64,000 nt of DNA from Cynocephalus volans (taxonomy: Eukaryota; Chordata; Mammalia; Dermoptera; Cynocephalidae): contig NC_084464.1 in the NCBI RefSeq assembly GCF_027409185.1, positions 43,747,095-43,811,094 of the forward strand, in the 5' to 3' direction. Shown in pieces: positions 10,975 to 22,314 of this stretch. The notes under the pieces are model-generated. The model made no database searches, was not told where the DNA came from, and worked only from the letters and a program-made list of their open reading frames with translations. The position numbers and the translations under genes are program-made. Positions within the stretch are counted from its first letter, which is position 1, and each line of letters starts with the position of its first letter.

Positions 10975-12768
10975 TCTCGGGGACATCTCCTGCTGGGAAG
11001 TGTGACCTGCCATCTCCCTGGCCAGCTGGCACCTAAAGGATTCCCTAAAAACCTTGGCAATGGGGAGGGGCTGAGAGAGTGATTTCACAGTCCAACTGGC
11101 CTCCAGCAGCCACTAAGCTGTGTGTGGGGTGGGGGCAGGGGACTGAAGGAAAGGAGGAGCATTATTCTGTGATGTCACCTACAAAAAGGTGTGGTTTCCT
11201 GTCTTGTAGCAGCAAGTGGAGGGGTGGCCCTGAGTCCATAGTATTGTGGGATTGAGGGGAGCCTGGGGTAGCTGGTGGCAGTGAGTGGGGGAGGGCAGGG
11301 AGCAGACAGAGGAATCTAGAGACTTGAGCAATGGTGGGAAATCAGTCATAGGGGAACCTAAGGATGAGTGGGGAAAACTGAGGCAGAGAGCAGGGAAGAG
11401 ATTCAAGCCAAAGTAAGAGAAAAGAGATGGACAGAGAGAAAGAGAAAAATAGAAGCACAGAGTGGGAGGATTGAGGGACAGAGAAAAAGGAAAAAAGACT
11501 CAACTTCCATCCAAATTAAGCCAGGACACTACCACTCCCATTCCATCCCCCGCCACGTCTCATCCTCACAAAGAAGAGAAGTTGAGAGGGAACGAGCACT
11601 TTTAATCAGCTCCCAGATTTCCTCAGATGGATGGAAGGGGAGGAAACTCAGTCAGGGTGGGGATGCCTTGCTTGGCCCCCACCCCGGGCACCCTCCTTAT
11701 CCTAGGCACACACACTTCCCTGTGGCACTCCATTGTGGCATCCAGAGCACGTGGGCAACTTATCACCACTCTGACACCCTGGGAGCACCACCTCCCTGTT
11801 GCCCCAGGGATCATACCCTATCTCTCTGGGCAGTGGGAGTGTCCACAAGGGCGGGCAAGCAGGATTCCCTGGTGGGGCATGTTATTGGGCCAGGCCCATG
11901 CAGGGCTGCCTGTGAAATGTGGGCAAGTCTAGGCAGGTGAAGTGGGGGAGGGCATTGATGCTCCCAACTTGGCCATCCCCCAGTCTCGGGCAGAAATGAG
12001 CTGGACTCCCAGCCTCACCTTCACAAGCCACTCCATAGTGTGTCCTTTTGTGTCTCTCTGCTCAAGCTTTCGCCTCACTAGAGAAAAACTTTTTCAGAAG
12101 TCTCACCTATAGCCTTCACGCTGCAGCGGCTTAAGCTAAGCTATAGGAGGGAAGAAGTACACAAATGACACAGACGGAGAATGAGGGGAACACTATGGTT
12201 CAGGCTCCAGCACCCCAGCCCAATCCACCAAGCAGCTGTAGTTCCTTGTTAGAGAGAGAGCATGCAGGTGCACGCACACACACACACTGCCACATTACCA
12301 GACTCCCAGATAGCCCTTTTATTAAGTGTATTCTTCATAGTTCCCCAAGCCCTCCTTCCTGACTTCCCGACCTACCAAATGAGTCTTTCTTAGCAAGACT
12401 TTCCTCCTGTGCATACCTCATGCCCCTTCCATCCCCTTGCCCCTAGAACCCACAGCTCCATCAAAATGCCTGCCTTGCCAAGGACCTGGGGCTGAGAGAG
12501 AGCATCAGTAACAGGTATCTAGAAAAGACAAAAGACATAGAGCAGCGTTCTTTATGAGGCTGGGCTTTGGGCAGGTGCCTGTAGGGGTGGAGCAGTACCC
12601 GTAGGAATCAGGTCTTGGGAGGGGTCTGTGAAGGTGCTGGGCCCAGGGATCTGAGGTCTCTGTACAAAACCAAGTGCTTGGGCATGTCTCAAAAGTGCCT
12701 GCAGGTATTTCCAGGGCCGTGGTGATGGTGGAAGAGTGCTGGGTTGGGGGCTGCAGATCCACGTGAGG

Positions 12769-13896
12769 CTAGTGGAGGAGGTGGCCTCCCCACACGAAGA
12801 TGGCTGCAAGGAGGAGCAGGGTGGTGAGGAGGAGGCTGGGGAGCCACTGTGGAGTGGTGGCCACGTTGCACAGGTCCTGCTCACAGCAGTGGTGCCGCAG
12901 AGCGTAGGAGCGTAACCAGTAGGTGGCATGGCCCTGCAGAGGGCACTGGGCCCTGGGGAGGCAGCCTTTCCGCTGGATGATCTCGTTCTGGTCTGTGGGA
13001 CAAGGGAGGAATGGTGAGGCAGGGGCAGCAGGACAGGCAGGATGGATGGAGACAGGGAGCGACCTGGGGAAGGGCCATTTGACCTAGTTCTACCTGAGGT
13101 GCCGATACTGATGCCACAAGCTTCATCATCCTGACACTCAGTGGGAACCGGGTAGCAGGGTTTGGCGAAGCTGCAGGTGTAACAGCGGAGCCGTCCCCGG
13201 GCAGGGGAAGTGGTGAGACCTGGGTTCAGAAGAGATCAAGGTGTCGGGGAGAGGCAGAGCCCAGATCCAGGGAGGGGTACATAGAGGGACTACACAAAGT
13301 GGAGAGAGGAAAGCCATGAAACGAGGGGAGAAGGGCAGACAGAAGTAGAAAAAGACACGGGGAATGGAGCAGGGGAGAGAATGCAGGAAAAGAAACCGAG
13401 GCAGAGGCAAGAGGGATACAGGGATTGAGAGAGACACACAGACATGAACAGAAGCCACAAGAACCAGAGATGAACATAAAAAGTGACACAAAAAGCCAGA
13501 CCCAGTGGGCAGTGAAAAAGTTAAGTAGATAGCACCAGAGAAAGATATGAAAATAGGAATTGACATTGACCAAGGGGCCCAGTGCAGAAGCAAGAGGCAA
13601 GATAAGGGACAGGGAGACAGAAGCAGGTGAAAGATGCGGCGAGGAAGAGACAGTCATTTGCACGGAATTTGGAAGGAAATTTTCCTCTTTTGCTCTATCA
13701 GGCTGACCTGAGGCCATTCCCATTGGTCAGCCTCCCAAAAGCCCCTCAGCTGTTTTCTTGGCCTCTTCCAGCCACCTCTCGCCTCCAGCCCTCAGGCTCC
13801 TCCACAAGCCCCTGCCCCGTGGGGATTCCCCAGCCCACCCTTACCCAGAGTCCCACAGAGGAACAGGACGCAGAGGAAGATGCTGGAGGTGCTCAT
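12769..13896 (-). CDS. LY6G6E: LY6G6E, Ly6/uPAR-domain protein, intact
   Basis: Small Ly6/uPAR-fold protein, probably secreted to the surface and GPI-anchored. Exons read leftward: 13896–13845, 13219–13094, 12992–12769. Phases 1/1 join to 133 aa with no internal stop. The start MSTSSIFLCVLFLCGTLG is a signal peptide. The mature part begins near LRCYTCSFAKPC and carries QDDEACGISIGTSDQN. The closing Ly6 signature is HHCCEQDLCN. The C-terminus is hydrophobic (LLLTTLLLLAAIF), as expected for a GPI signal. From memory the human gene is classed as a pseudogene and the mouse gene is coding; the copy here matches the mouse pattern. It lies antisense between LY6G6F and LY6G6D. Identity is certain by order and sequence; expression cannot be judged. 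Confidence 0.9.
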
Positions 13897-14362
13897 CGCT
13901 GGACCCGGGCTCAGGAGTATGGGAGAATGTGACCTGCACTCCGAAATTCCGAGAGTTGGAGAGTTGGAGCATCTGAGCAAGACAGGGAGGGACCAGTAAA
14001 CAAACACACCTAGGGAGACAATCTGGGGGGTGGAACCGTGACCACATTCACCAGCCTGACACAGCTGGGGCCCCAGTCCCTGCTTCTGTGCCCCACATTT
14101 CTCACACCTTCCCTGCCCCTTGTGTCGCCTCCAGGGTCTGCTCTGTTCTCTCAGTGTGTTTGCCTCTGTAACTTGGCCATCTGCCACTACTGAGTTGTGT
14201 CTGTCGCCTTCCCTCCCTCCCCTTGTCTCAAGCTGTTCTCTGCTCTCTTGACTCCTCTCCCTGTCTTTGTTTTCTCTCTTTCCCCCTTAGTGTGTTTATG
14301 TCTCTCAAGGTCACCCTCTTAAACATCCTTGGCCTATATCTGTCGGAGTGTGGAATCAACAA

Positions 14363-14410
14363 TACCCACACCCACACCCACACCTACACCCCCCCCCACA
14401 CACACACAAA
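14363..14410 (+). repeat. (CACACC)/(CA)n simple repeat
   Basis: 'acccacacccacaccc' run followed by CA units, in the LY6G6E–LY6G6D spacer. Confidence 0.9.
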
Positions 14411-14764
14411 GCCAGCTGTGTAAGGGCGGACCCCAGCCAGCTTCAGATCCCTTTGATCCCCCCAAGCCTCAACATGCCTATCCCATAATTATCCCTCCCA
14501 GCTTCACTACCTTGGAGGAAAGAATCAGGGGTGAGGCTGAAGAGATGGATGTGCTCCACTGGGAGAAGAAATCAGAATCAGAAAGACTAGGAAGGAAGAT
14601 GTAGAGAGGATTTGGGGTGAGGGGAGAGTGGCAGAGTCTAGAAAACTGGGGCTTAAGAGACTGCGGAGCAGGAGAGCCACATCTGGGGAATGAGGACAGA
14701 AATGTACCAGGAGGAGTAAGACTAGGAAAGGAGGTGGTGGGACAGGAGAGATGCAGGAATCCAT

Positions 14765-15244
14765 TGAGCAACAGTTTTCAAAAACTGACCTCAAGGTCTC
14801 TTTACACTTCTAAAAATTACTGAAGACCCCAAGGAACTTTTCTTTGTGTGGGTTATATCAATATTTACCATATTAGAAATTAAAACAGGACATTTTAAGT
14901 AGGTATTTATTGATTCTTTTAAAAAATAAAAATAATAAACCTATCACGTTTACAAAACATAGTTTTGTGAAAAATAACTATTATTTCCCAACAGCACAGT
15001 GAGAAGAGTGGCATTACTTTACATTTTTGCAAATCTATTTAATGTCAGGCTTAATAGAAGATGACTGGGTTTTCATATCTGTTTCTGCATGCAGTTTGTT
15101 GAGACACGTAGTTTTGGGTGAAGTATATGAAGAAAATCTGACCTCACACAGGTGTAGTTGGAAAAGAAAGACCTCTGAGAACCCTCTGAAAGGGTCTTAG
15201 GGACCCCCAGGAGTTCTCAAGCCACAGTTTTAGAACCACTGCTG
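14765..15244. mobile_element. hAT-type DNA transposon relic, non-autonomous
   Basis: The ends look like imperfect inverted repeats: 'acagttttcaaaaactg' at the left and 'cagttttagaaccactgctg' at the right. The inner text ('ggttatatcaatatttacca', 'gagaagagtggcattacttt') matches a common mammalian hAT-derived repeat as I remember it. It carries no transposase frame. It sits directly upstream of the LY6G6D promoter. Confidence 0.5.
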
Positions 15245-15363
15245 AGGATGCAGGAGTTTGGGGCTCCTGAGGATGCTGACAGCATCCTGTGGGGCCCCTC
15301 CCTGTCCCTATTGGGGCCCCCAGTGCCAGCTGGGGAAGACTCTTTCTTCCTTTTTTATAGCCC

Positions 15364-15370
15364 TATAAAG
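15364..15370 (+). promoter_or_regulatory. TATA-like box of LY6G6D
   Basis: TATAAAG sits 91 bases upstream of the LY6G6D ATG, at a plausible distance for a short 5' leader. A second AT-rich site (GATATAAGG) follows near 15388. Assignment is positional. Confidence 0.45.
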
Positions 15371-15460
15371 CTCAAGGCAAGGGGGATATAAGGCTGGCAG
15401 AGCAGGGCCAGGGAGGAGGGTGGGCAGGAGAGAGAGGCACCACTGACTCAGGCAGCCACA

Positions 15461-17254
15461 ATGAACTCCCAATTTGTCGGGGTCCTGCTCACCACCCTGC
15501 TGGGGACTGCCATGGGTAAGGAGGCGACCAAGGCACCTCTCACTCAGGCCTGTCCATGCCCTCTGCCAGCCGGCTCCCCTGTGGGCCAGGTCCAGCGCCT
15601 CTTGTCTCCTGCCAGGAAACCGCATGCGGTGCTATGACTGTGGGGGATGCCCCAGCAGCTCCTGCAAAGAGACTGTGACCATTTGTGGTGAGGGTGAACA
15701 CTGTGGCTTCGTGGAGCACAGACCCCAACCAGGCCCAGGACAGATCAAGATATCTGGGAACCGTGAGTCCTCAGTTTCTGCCTCATCCCTCAACCCTTCC
15801 CTGTGTCCAGCCCCAACTTCAGTCCTTCTGGCTTCCAGAAACTTCCAGGCTCAATCTGGCTCTGGGCAGATGGTGCCGCTGTTGGAGTAGAGCGGTCTGT
15901 ACACCTTCTGGCTCCTGGCACTGAACCCCTCAGAAGCCCCAATCCTTGTGCTCCTACCTCCCTTCTCTTTCTGAGATTCCAGAAAAAATCTCATAAGTGC
16001 ATTCACTCACAAATGAGAAAGCTCTCTCCCTTGAAGGCTGGGGCCCAAATGCTAAATCGAACTTCAATTTTCAGGCATCAGCTAAGGACCAGGGAGGTAT
16101 ATGTACACATGTTTGTTTTAATTTTTTATTTGGAAATAATTTCAGATTGACAGAAAAGTTGCAAATAGCAGAGATCCTGTATATCTTTCACCCAGCTTCT
16201 CCTAATGGTAACATCTTCCATAACCATAGTACAATTATCAAATCAGAAAATAACATTGGTACAGTGCTACTAACTAATCTACAGACTTTACTTGATTTAT
16301 CCAGTTACTTCACTCACTTACTGTCCTTTTTCTGATCCAGGACCCAAACCAGGATCCCACATTGCATTTATTTCTTATGTCTTCCTCCTCCTCCTCCTCC
16401 TTCTTCCCTCCCCCCTCCCCCTCCTCCTCTTCTTCTTCTTCTTCTTCTTCTTTTTGCGGCTGGCTGGTACAGGGATTTGAACCCTTGACCCTCATGTCGT
16501 CTTCATCTCCAGTCTGTGCTGGTTCTCAGTCTTTGTCTTTCATGACCTTGACACTTTTGAAGAGCCCTGATAGATTATTTTATAGAATGTCCTTCGATTT
16601 GGATTTATCTGATATTTTCTCATGATGAGGTTGAGGTCACACTTTCAGGCAAAAATACCACAGAAGTGATGCTACGTCCTTCTCAGTGCATCACATCTGG
16701 AGTTCACAATATCAGTGTGTTAACATTGAAAAATTTACAGTTTTTGACATAACAACTCCACTATTATTATCCCCATTTTACAGATATGAAAATAGAGGTA
16801 CAGAGAGATTAAGTGACTTACCAAAGATCATATGGCTGGGAAGAGGCTGAGCTAGGATTTGAACCCAGGAAGTTTAAGTTTGGCTCCAGAACCCACACTC
16901 TTAACCACTACACTATGCTACCTCTTAATGTGTTAACTTTGGCCACTTGGTTTTAGGGAGGTGTTTTTTGAAGGGGCAGAGAGTGCCTTTGGGCTCCTTG
17001 AAAACACCCCAGTCTCATTCTCTCTCTCAGCCTCAGTGACCTTGATTCATCACCATCCAGCCTGTGTGGCAGCCCATCATTGCAATCAAGTGGAAACAGA
17101 GTCAGTGGGAGACGTGACTTACACAGCCCACAGGGATTGCTGCCTCAGAGACCTGTGCAACGGCGCGGTGGCGAGCACGGTGGTCCCCGTGTGCATCTTG
17201 GCTGCAGCAGCCACTGCCCTGGCCTGGCTCTTTCCAGGACTGTGGGGAGGGTAG
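15461..17254 (+). CDS. LY6G6D: LY6G6D, Ly6/uPAR-domain GPI-anchored protein
   Basis: Ly6/uPAR protein, GPI-anchored in humans. Exons: 15461–15515, 15616–15762, 17031–17254. They give 141 aa, somewhat longer than the human 133 aa I recall. The signal peptide is 1–19 (MNSQFVGVLLTTLLGTAMG). The mature start is NRMRCYDCGGCPSSSC. A segment GEGEHCGFVEH is present that I remember as missing in the human protein. The end of the fold is DCCLRDLCN, with the canonical CC that human lacks (DCYLGDLCN). The C-terminal hydrophobic tail ends at FPGLWGG. I count 11 extracellular cysteines; Cys30 looks additional to the usual ten. A TATA-like TATAAAG lies at 15364–15370, and an ATTAAA polyadenylation hexamer follows near 17345. 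Intron 2 carries an ancient L1 relic, a SINE fragment and a MIR. Confidence 0.93.
16380..16455 (+). repeat. (CCT)n/(CTT)n pyrimidine tract
   Basis: About 75 bases of C and T in triplet steps, ending at a SINE fragment. Confidence 0.9.
16456..16495 (-). mobile_element. tRNA-Ile SINE fragment
   Basis: Only the 3' third of a monomer ('ggctggctggtacaggg', 'tttgaacccttgaccc'), inserted in the L1 relic. Confidence 0.55.
16745..16925 (+). mobile_element. MIR SINE
   Basis: Typical MIR core: 'ccccattttacagatatgaa', 'gaggtacagagagattaagt', 'ggatttgaacccagg'. Near LY6G6D exon 3. Confidence 0.85.
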
Positions 17255-18081
17255 TGGGAGTAGGGGAAGGGGAGGGAGTAAGGGAGCAAGGGAAGGGGGA
17301 ATGTGAATATCTGAAGTGAGAAGGCAAGCACTCTTCTGTGAGCCATTAAAATCTACTGACCACTCTAGAGCTGACTGGAAAATTCCATCTATCTTTTGTT
17401 GATGGGAGGCTGAAGGAGTAACATGGGGACATCCAGGTTCTAGTCTGGGACTTAGTTACAATCATGCACTCCTTAACCAACTAAACCCCAAAGGACAATC
17501 GAGAATCGGTTCTCAGTGACTTCTGGATCCTGAAGACAGGGAGAATCTTATTTAGAAACGAGAATCACTGAGGGGAGCAGGCTCTGGGCTAGGTGTGGGT
17601 CACCAGGATTCCATGAGCCTGGCTGTCTGGGATTGTTCCCCTTTCCCCCAGCTGCAGCTTGGCTCCCTAGAGGATTATTTTAAATTGAGAAAGGAAATGT
17701 AAACACTGTGATAGGAGAGTTGCAAGGTGCCCTCTTTAGTAACCAGGCCAGGTGAGGCCCCTGACTCTAACCTGAGGGACTGAGGAAAGAAGGTATGGGC
17801 TCCATGCCTGTGTACCTCTCCTACCCGTCCTGGAGAGCTCTCAAGCCAGACTGCACCTCCTTCTTGGCAATACATCAGGGGTGTGGCCTAAATTTAGGAT
17901 AAGGGTTGTTTCTCCAAACACTGGGGCCTGTGTGCCACCCCCAGACACTGGAAGGGAGGATGGAGGCTTGAAAAACCTGTTCCAACCCAGCCTCCCATGG
18001 AAACTCCCTGAAGGATTCCTGGGTAAGGGTTATTCCTGGGAGGGGGCCCAACATTTAGGTCATCTGACTATAAATGCACAA

Positions 18082-18104
18082 TTTATTAGACACAGATGTT
18101 TATT
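18082..18104 (-). terminator. LY6G6C candidate polyadenylation signals
   Basis: Two minus-strand AATAAA hexamers (18087–18082 and 18104–18099), about 460 bases past the LY6G6C stop codon. Confidence 0.45.
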
Positions 18105-18563
18105 ACTCAAAATGGAAAGAGGTTGAGTATGGAGATGGGGTGCGTAGGGGAGCCAGGGTTTGGGGAATCAGCCCAATGCAGTGAGGCCATCAGGTCCTTC
18201 CTAGGAGCCTTCATTGGGAACAGGACAGAAGCCCCATTTCAGGCCCAGATCCCAATCCCTCCCTAAGTAGGGCACAGTAGAGTGCAGGAGGCAAAGTGGG
18301 GAGTCCTTCTAGGGGCCAGTGGAGGATCTGGAATGGTCTGGAGGGAAATGGAAGGGACTCGGGGAAAAACACAGTGGAGGGTGTGGGGTGGGAGGGATGG
18401 ATAGGGAGACCACTCCAGAGTCTAATTAAAGAAATGTGAAGGGACTGGGGAAATGTAAAGGGAGCTAGGGAGAGGCCATACTGGAAAGCCAGGGGATACG
18501 GAGACTCAGGGAGAGAGGCTCAGGCTAAGGCAGGTGGGAGGAGGGGCAGCCATGGAGTGAGTC

Positions 18564-20748
18564 TCAGTGCAGCAACCAGAGGCCAAGGCCAGCCAAGGAG
18601 GTGAGGAAGACCAGGGCCAGGGCCGGAGCCGGCCGGGGGGCTGGGCTGTTGCAGCTGTCCTTGTTGCAGCAGGTGGTGTTATAGGTCAGGCCCAGTTTGT
18701 GGTTGGTTTGGTTGAAGGCCTCCCGACAGGGCTCTTCTGGTGTACCACAGCGCAGGTTAGAGAAAACCCACATCTTACCTAGGGGTAGGAGTGGGCAAGG
18801 GAGTCAGCTAGGATGGGCATCTGGCATGCCTGTGCCCACCTCCCCACCCCACGCACCAGCCAGGCTTCCTGCCTTCCCAGCTCTGCCCCAGCCCTTCCCT
18901 TCTTTGTCTCTTCTCAGTCCAGTCTTCCTCTTGCACTTCCTTACCCTGCTGCTCCCACCCCACCAAATACTGGTTCTATCACTTGCTGGCCGTTAGGCCT
19001 CGGGCCTGTTACTGTCTTTTTGAGGCTGTTTCCTCAGTATTAACAATAGCATCTACACTATAGAGTTGTCATGAATATTAATAGAAACAACGCATGTAAT
19101 GACATAAGATAGTACCTGGCACATAATCATCTTTGACCAAATAGTAACATTGCTGTAATTCTCTGTTCCAGCCATAGACTCTCCCACCCATCCCCTCTCC
19201 CCATTAAAAGTGGGGGTGTTACCGAGGTACACATTTGTTGTCAGGCACTGGTGTCCTGGTTCCAAGAGGCAGGACTGCCGGTCCACACAGCCCAGCACAG
19301 GGACCTTGTAGCAGGAGTGGCAGCGAATGTCAGCTGAGGAGACACAAGTCAGGCTGAGGTGATGGGGTGTCTGACTCGCCTATGGATAAGCTGAGCTAGG
19401 GGTGGGGGGTGTAGTGTGGAAAAGAGACAGCCATGTAGGTGCTCTGACCAGTTTGTTTCAGTGGGGACAGAGCAGGTGAGTGATGCAGAGAAAGTGGAAA
19501 GTGGGCAGCAGTCCCACACCCAAAATATTTTCCTTCACTCCACCCCATTTGGGCATGAGTCAAGGGGCAGAGCTACAAACACGGGACTGGGAGTAGATGG
19601 AATGTGAGGAGACCATGGGGAAGGAATGGGTACATGCTGGGGAGAAGATGAAGACTTGAAATAGGGAGAAATAGTAAAAATAAAAGCCATGGGGACTCCA
19701 GCACTGTCAGAAGTGGCTAGGAACTCGAGGCTGGCAAGAAAAGCACCTGTGGTCAGTTTCAGCAGTTTACTCTCCACCTCCTGGGGCTGTCAAGAGCATG
19801 GGAAGAGGGGCCAGAACTGAATGGAATCCTCTTGCCCCAGGAGATCTCCGGCAGGAAGGAAAAATATCTTGGAGATGGATCATCAGATTCCATCTTAGCA
19901 CCAAAATAGAGAGGGTAGGTGCAGAAGGTGGCACCCCCAAAGTTCCTGCTTCAGCTAATTCAAGGTTTGGGCATGCAAGGTGTGGTGAAGGAGGGGTCAG
20001 TCTAGAGGTGGAGGAGCCTGGTAAGTATACCTCAGTGAAACCCACCTCACCCGGGGTGACTGGCCCTGGCATCCCCACCCTAAAAGGCTCAGGAAAACTC
20101 TCTTGTTCCCCAGGAGGCTCTAAGAGGTCATTGGAACCATCCAGAAAGCCTGCATCCCTGGTAAGGGAGAGGGTTTGCAACTCGGGGAGGAGCAGGGGGA
20201 ACTAGGAAAGGCCAGGGCTGAGCACCTAAGTCCCTGATGGAGTAGATGGGGAAGGTGGGGTATAGAAAGAAGCTGGGGCTGGATGCCTAGGCTCTCAGAG
20301 GACACCTTGCTGAGCGCAGGAGGTGAGAGGAGAAGGTGGGTAAGCTGGATCCTGGAGGATTGCATCTTGGAGTGGGACAGGCTGTGGTACTAGATATCAG
20401 TTTCCAAGAACAGGGCAACTTGGAGTGCGGAACAGGAAACCTGGAGCCCTGGCAGGTGAGAAGAGTGGGTCTTTCTTGGAGGTGGGGAGGAGTGTGATGA
20501 ATGGAGACCTGGGTCCTTGAGAAATGGAGCAAGGAGCCTGTCACAAGGAGGCCTGGTTTTGGAGGCACAGGAGAGCTGAGCCAGTTGGGGCTGAGGGTGC
20601 TTGGGATCCAGAGGAGTGGGTAGTGCAGGGCAGCGGGTAAGGCAAGGTGTAAACCAGGTGGGGTGAATCAGGTCCCTGGGGCCCCCAGGTGCTCACCTGA
20701 GACCCAGCAGAGCAGAGTAGACAGGGTGAGCAACAGAAGGCCTTTCAT
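18564..20748 (-). CDS. LY6G6C: LY6G6C, Ly6/uPAR-domain GPI-anchored protein
   Basis: Ly6/uPAR-fold protein, GPI-anchored in humans. Exons read leftward: 20748–20697, 19333–19223, 18778–18564. They give 125 aa, the human length. The signal peptide is MKGLLLLTLSTLLCWVS. The mature start ADIRCHSCYKVPVLGCVDRQ is nearly identical to human. The fold ends with TYNTTCCNKDSCN. The C-terminal hydrophobic stretch ALALVFLTSLAGLGLWLLH is the GPI signal. Exon phases (1/1) equal those of LY6G6D and LY6G6E, consistent with old tandem duplication. All canonical Ly6 cysteines appear present. It is arranged tail-to-tail with LY6G6D (stop codons about 1.3 kb apart) and head-to-head with MPIG6B. Confidence 0.95.
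19020..19140 (-). mobile_element. MIR-like SINE fragment
   Basis: Carries the 'gtacctggcacataat' end and the 'gaggctgtttcctcag' start typical of MIR. In LY6G6C intron 2. Strand uncertain. Confidence 0.4.
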
Positions 20749-20838
20749 GGTGAGGGTCCTGAGAATGGTAGCAGCCGCAGCAGCTGACAGAGTAGATTTT
20801 CTTGGATCCAGCTCTGAGAGTTGAGCAGCCTTTTTGGA

Positions 20839-20845
20839 ATTTATA
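20839..20845 (-). promoter_or_regulatory. TATA-like box of LY6G6C
   Basis: On the minus strand TATAAAT lies about 90 bases upstream of the LY6G6C ATG. The arrangement is the same as in LY6G6D. Confidence 0.5.
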
Positions 20846-21794
20846 ATCCCAGAGGCCCCTCCCTTTTCTGCCTCTGGTGGCACCTCCCTCTCCATTTAAA
20901 CACAGCTGACCAGAGGAAAAGACAAGGGGGTGGGGAGCCCTGAGCAGGCCTGGGTTGGGAGTGGGGATGGGAGAGAGGGATGGCAGAGGGTGGTAGGTAC
21001 CACTAGTGGTCAACTCCATTTTGGTTTGGATTTTAGGCCAAAATTCCCTTCCTGAACCCTAGCTGAGAGTCCTGACTGCCCAGTCCTATTAAGGAGCATC
21101 ACCAAAGGCCTCTGTGATTTCCAATGGCCATGGTGGTAGCTTCTGCGGTTTCCTGGGAAATGGACAATGGGAAGTGGCCCAAGTTGATTGACAAATTTGG
21201 TCCCGGATGGCCATTGGTAGGGGCATGCAGGCAGAAACTGAAGATGAAAGGAGCCAAATTAATTCAGGCCCCACTCTGTGTGCCGGCCCCTTCTCAGCCA
21301 CAGGATGAAGGATTTGTGACATCTGGGAGGGCTTCTGTGATGTCATAGCAGCAGAGGAAGGGGCTAGGGCTGCAAGTCGGGACAGCCAAAGCCTGCCTGC
21401 TAAGGAGGAGCTGCCTCAGGCCCGCTGAAGGTTCCCGGGACCTCACCCTGGCCCCACGTGGGTGTGGCATGGCCTTGGTTACTCCAGTCCAATGAGAGCC
21501 ACTGGAGTCCTAAGTCTTGGGTGTGTGCATTTGTTCCAAAGCACCTCCTCAGTCAAAATCAGCAGAAACTTGGGCAGGGCACCATGAGCGGGGAGGCACA
21601 GCGTGGGCACCAAGAAGTGGGGTAGAAGCTAAAATAAGAACAGAAATAGTGGGGGAAAAAAAAAAGAATAGAAATAGTAATAGGTTGGTCGGAGTGCAGT
21701 CGTGTTTACAACTAATTGATCACAACCAGTTACAGATTTCTTTGTTCTTTCTCTAATCCCACTGCTTCACTTTACCAGCCTTAAGGGGGAAAAA

Positions 21795-22070
21795 TAGTAA
21801 TAATGGCAAACACATAGTACTCCTATGTGTCAGACATTGTTTTAGGCCTTTTAGGTGTATTACTTTTAGTTTTATGTATATTACTTTATTCACGTTTTAC
21901 GTGTATTACTTTATTTTTACAATACGTTATGAGATAGGTGCTTTTATCCCCATTTTACAGGTGAGCAAACAGGCCCAGAGAGGTTAAGCGACTTGTCCAC
22001 ATCACGCAGCCAGTAGCTGGCGAAGTCAGAACTTAAACAGCCGAACTCCAGAATTCGTGGTGCTCCCAGC
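21795..22070 (+). mobile_element. MIR SINE
   Basis: Core text 'ccccattttacaggtgagca', 'cccagagaggttaagcgac', 'cacgcagccagtagctggcg'. A local AT-rich duplication ('gtattacttttagttttat', 'gtgtattactttattttta') lies within. About 250 bases before the MPIG6B ATG. Confidence 0.85.
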
Positions 22071-22199
22071 CATTTCTACGCTGGCGAAAGAGCTTGTGTG
22101 AACAGCCCGGGCACAACTTTTAAGTGAACGTTTTTAAGTGAGCACTGTTTGAGGGCAGTGAGTTTGCCTGGGAGGATTCCCGAAGGGATCTGGACAGCT

Positions 22200-22314
22200 G
22201 GTAGCCCCGCCCCCGCTCTTATCCGAGCCCCCAACCCGACCGTCCCCCGCCCCCAGCTTCCCTCCGGTCTCTCCTGCTGATTCACTCGCCACCTCTCCCC
22301 ACCACATCCCAGCC
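22200..22314 (+). promoter_or_regulatory. MPIG6B proximal promoter region (inferred)
   Basis: GC-rich stretch just upstream of the ATG. It contains CTTATC at 22218–22223 (an inverted GATA site) and CTTCC at about 22257 (an inverted ETS core). GATA1 plus ETS sites are typical of megakaryocyte genes. No TATA box is seen. The role is inferred from the known expression of this gene. Confidence 0.35.

Larger units (their letters stand above)
16105..16740. mobile_element. Ancient LINE-1 3' relic
   Basis: Resembles old L1M 3' regions ('tttggaaataatttcagatt', 'ttcatgaccttgacactttt'). It is interrupted at 16381–16490 by a CT-rich simple repeat and a SINE fragment. In LY6G6D intron 2. Confidence 0.6.
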
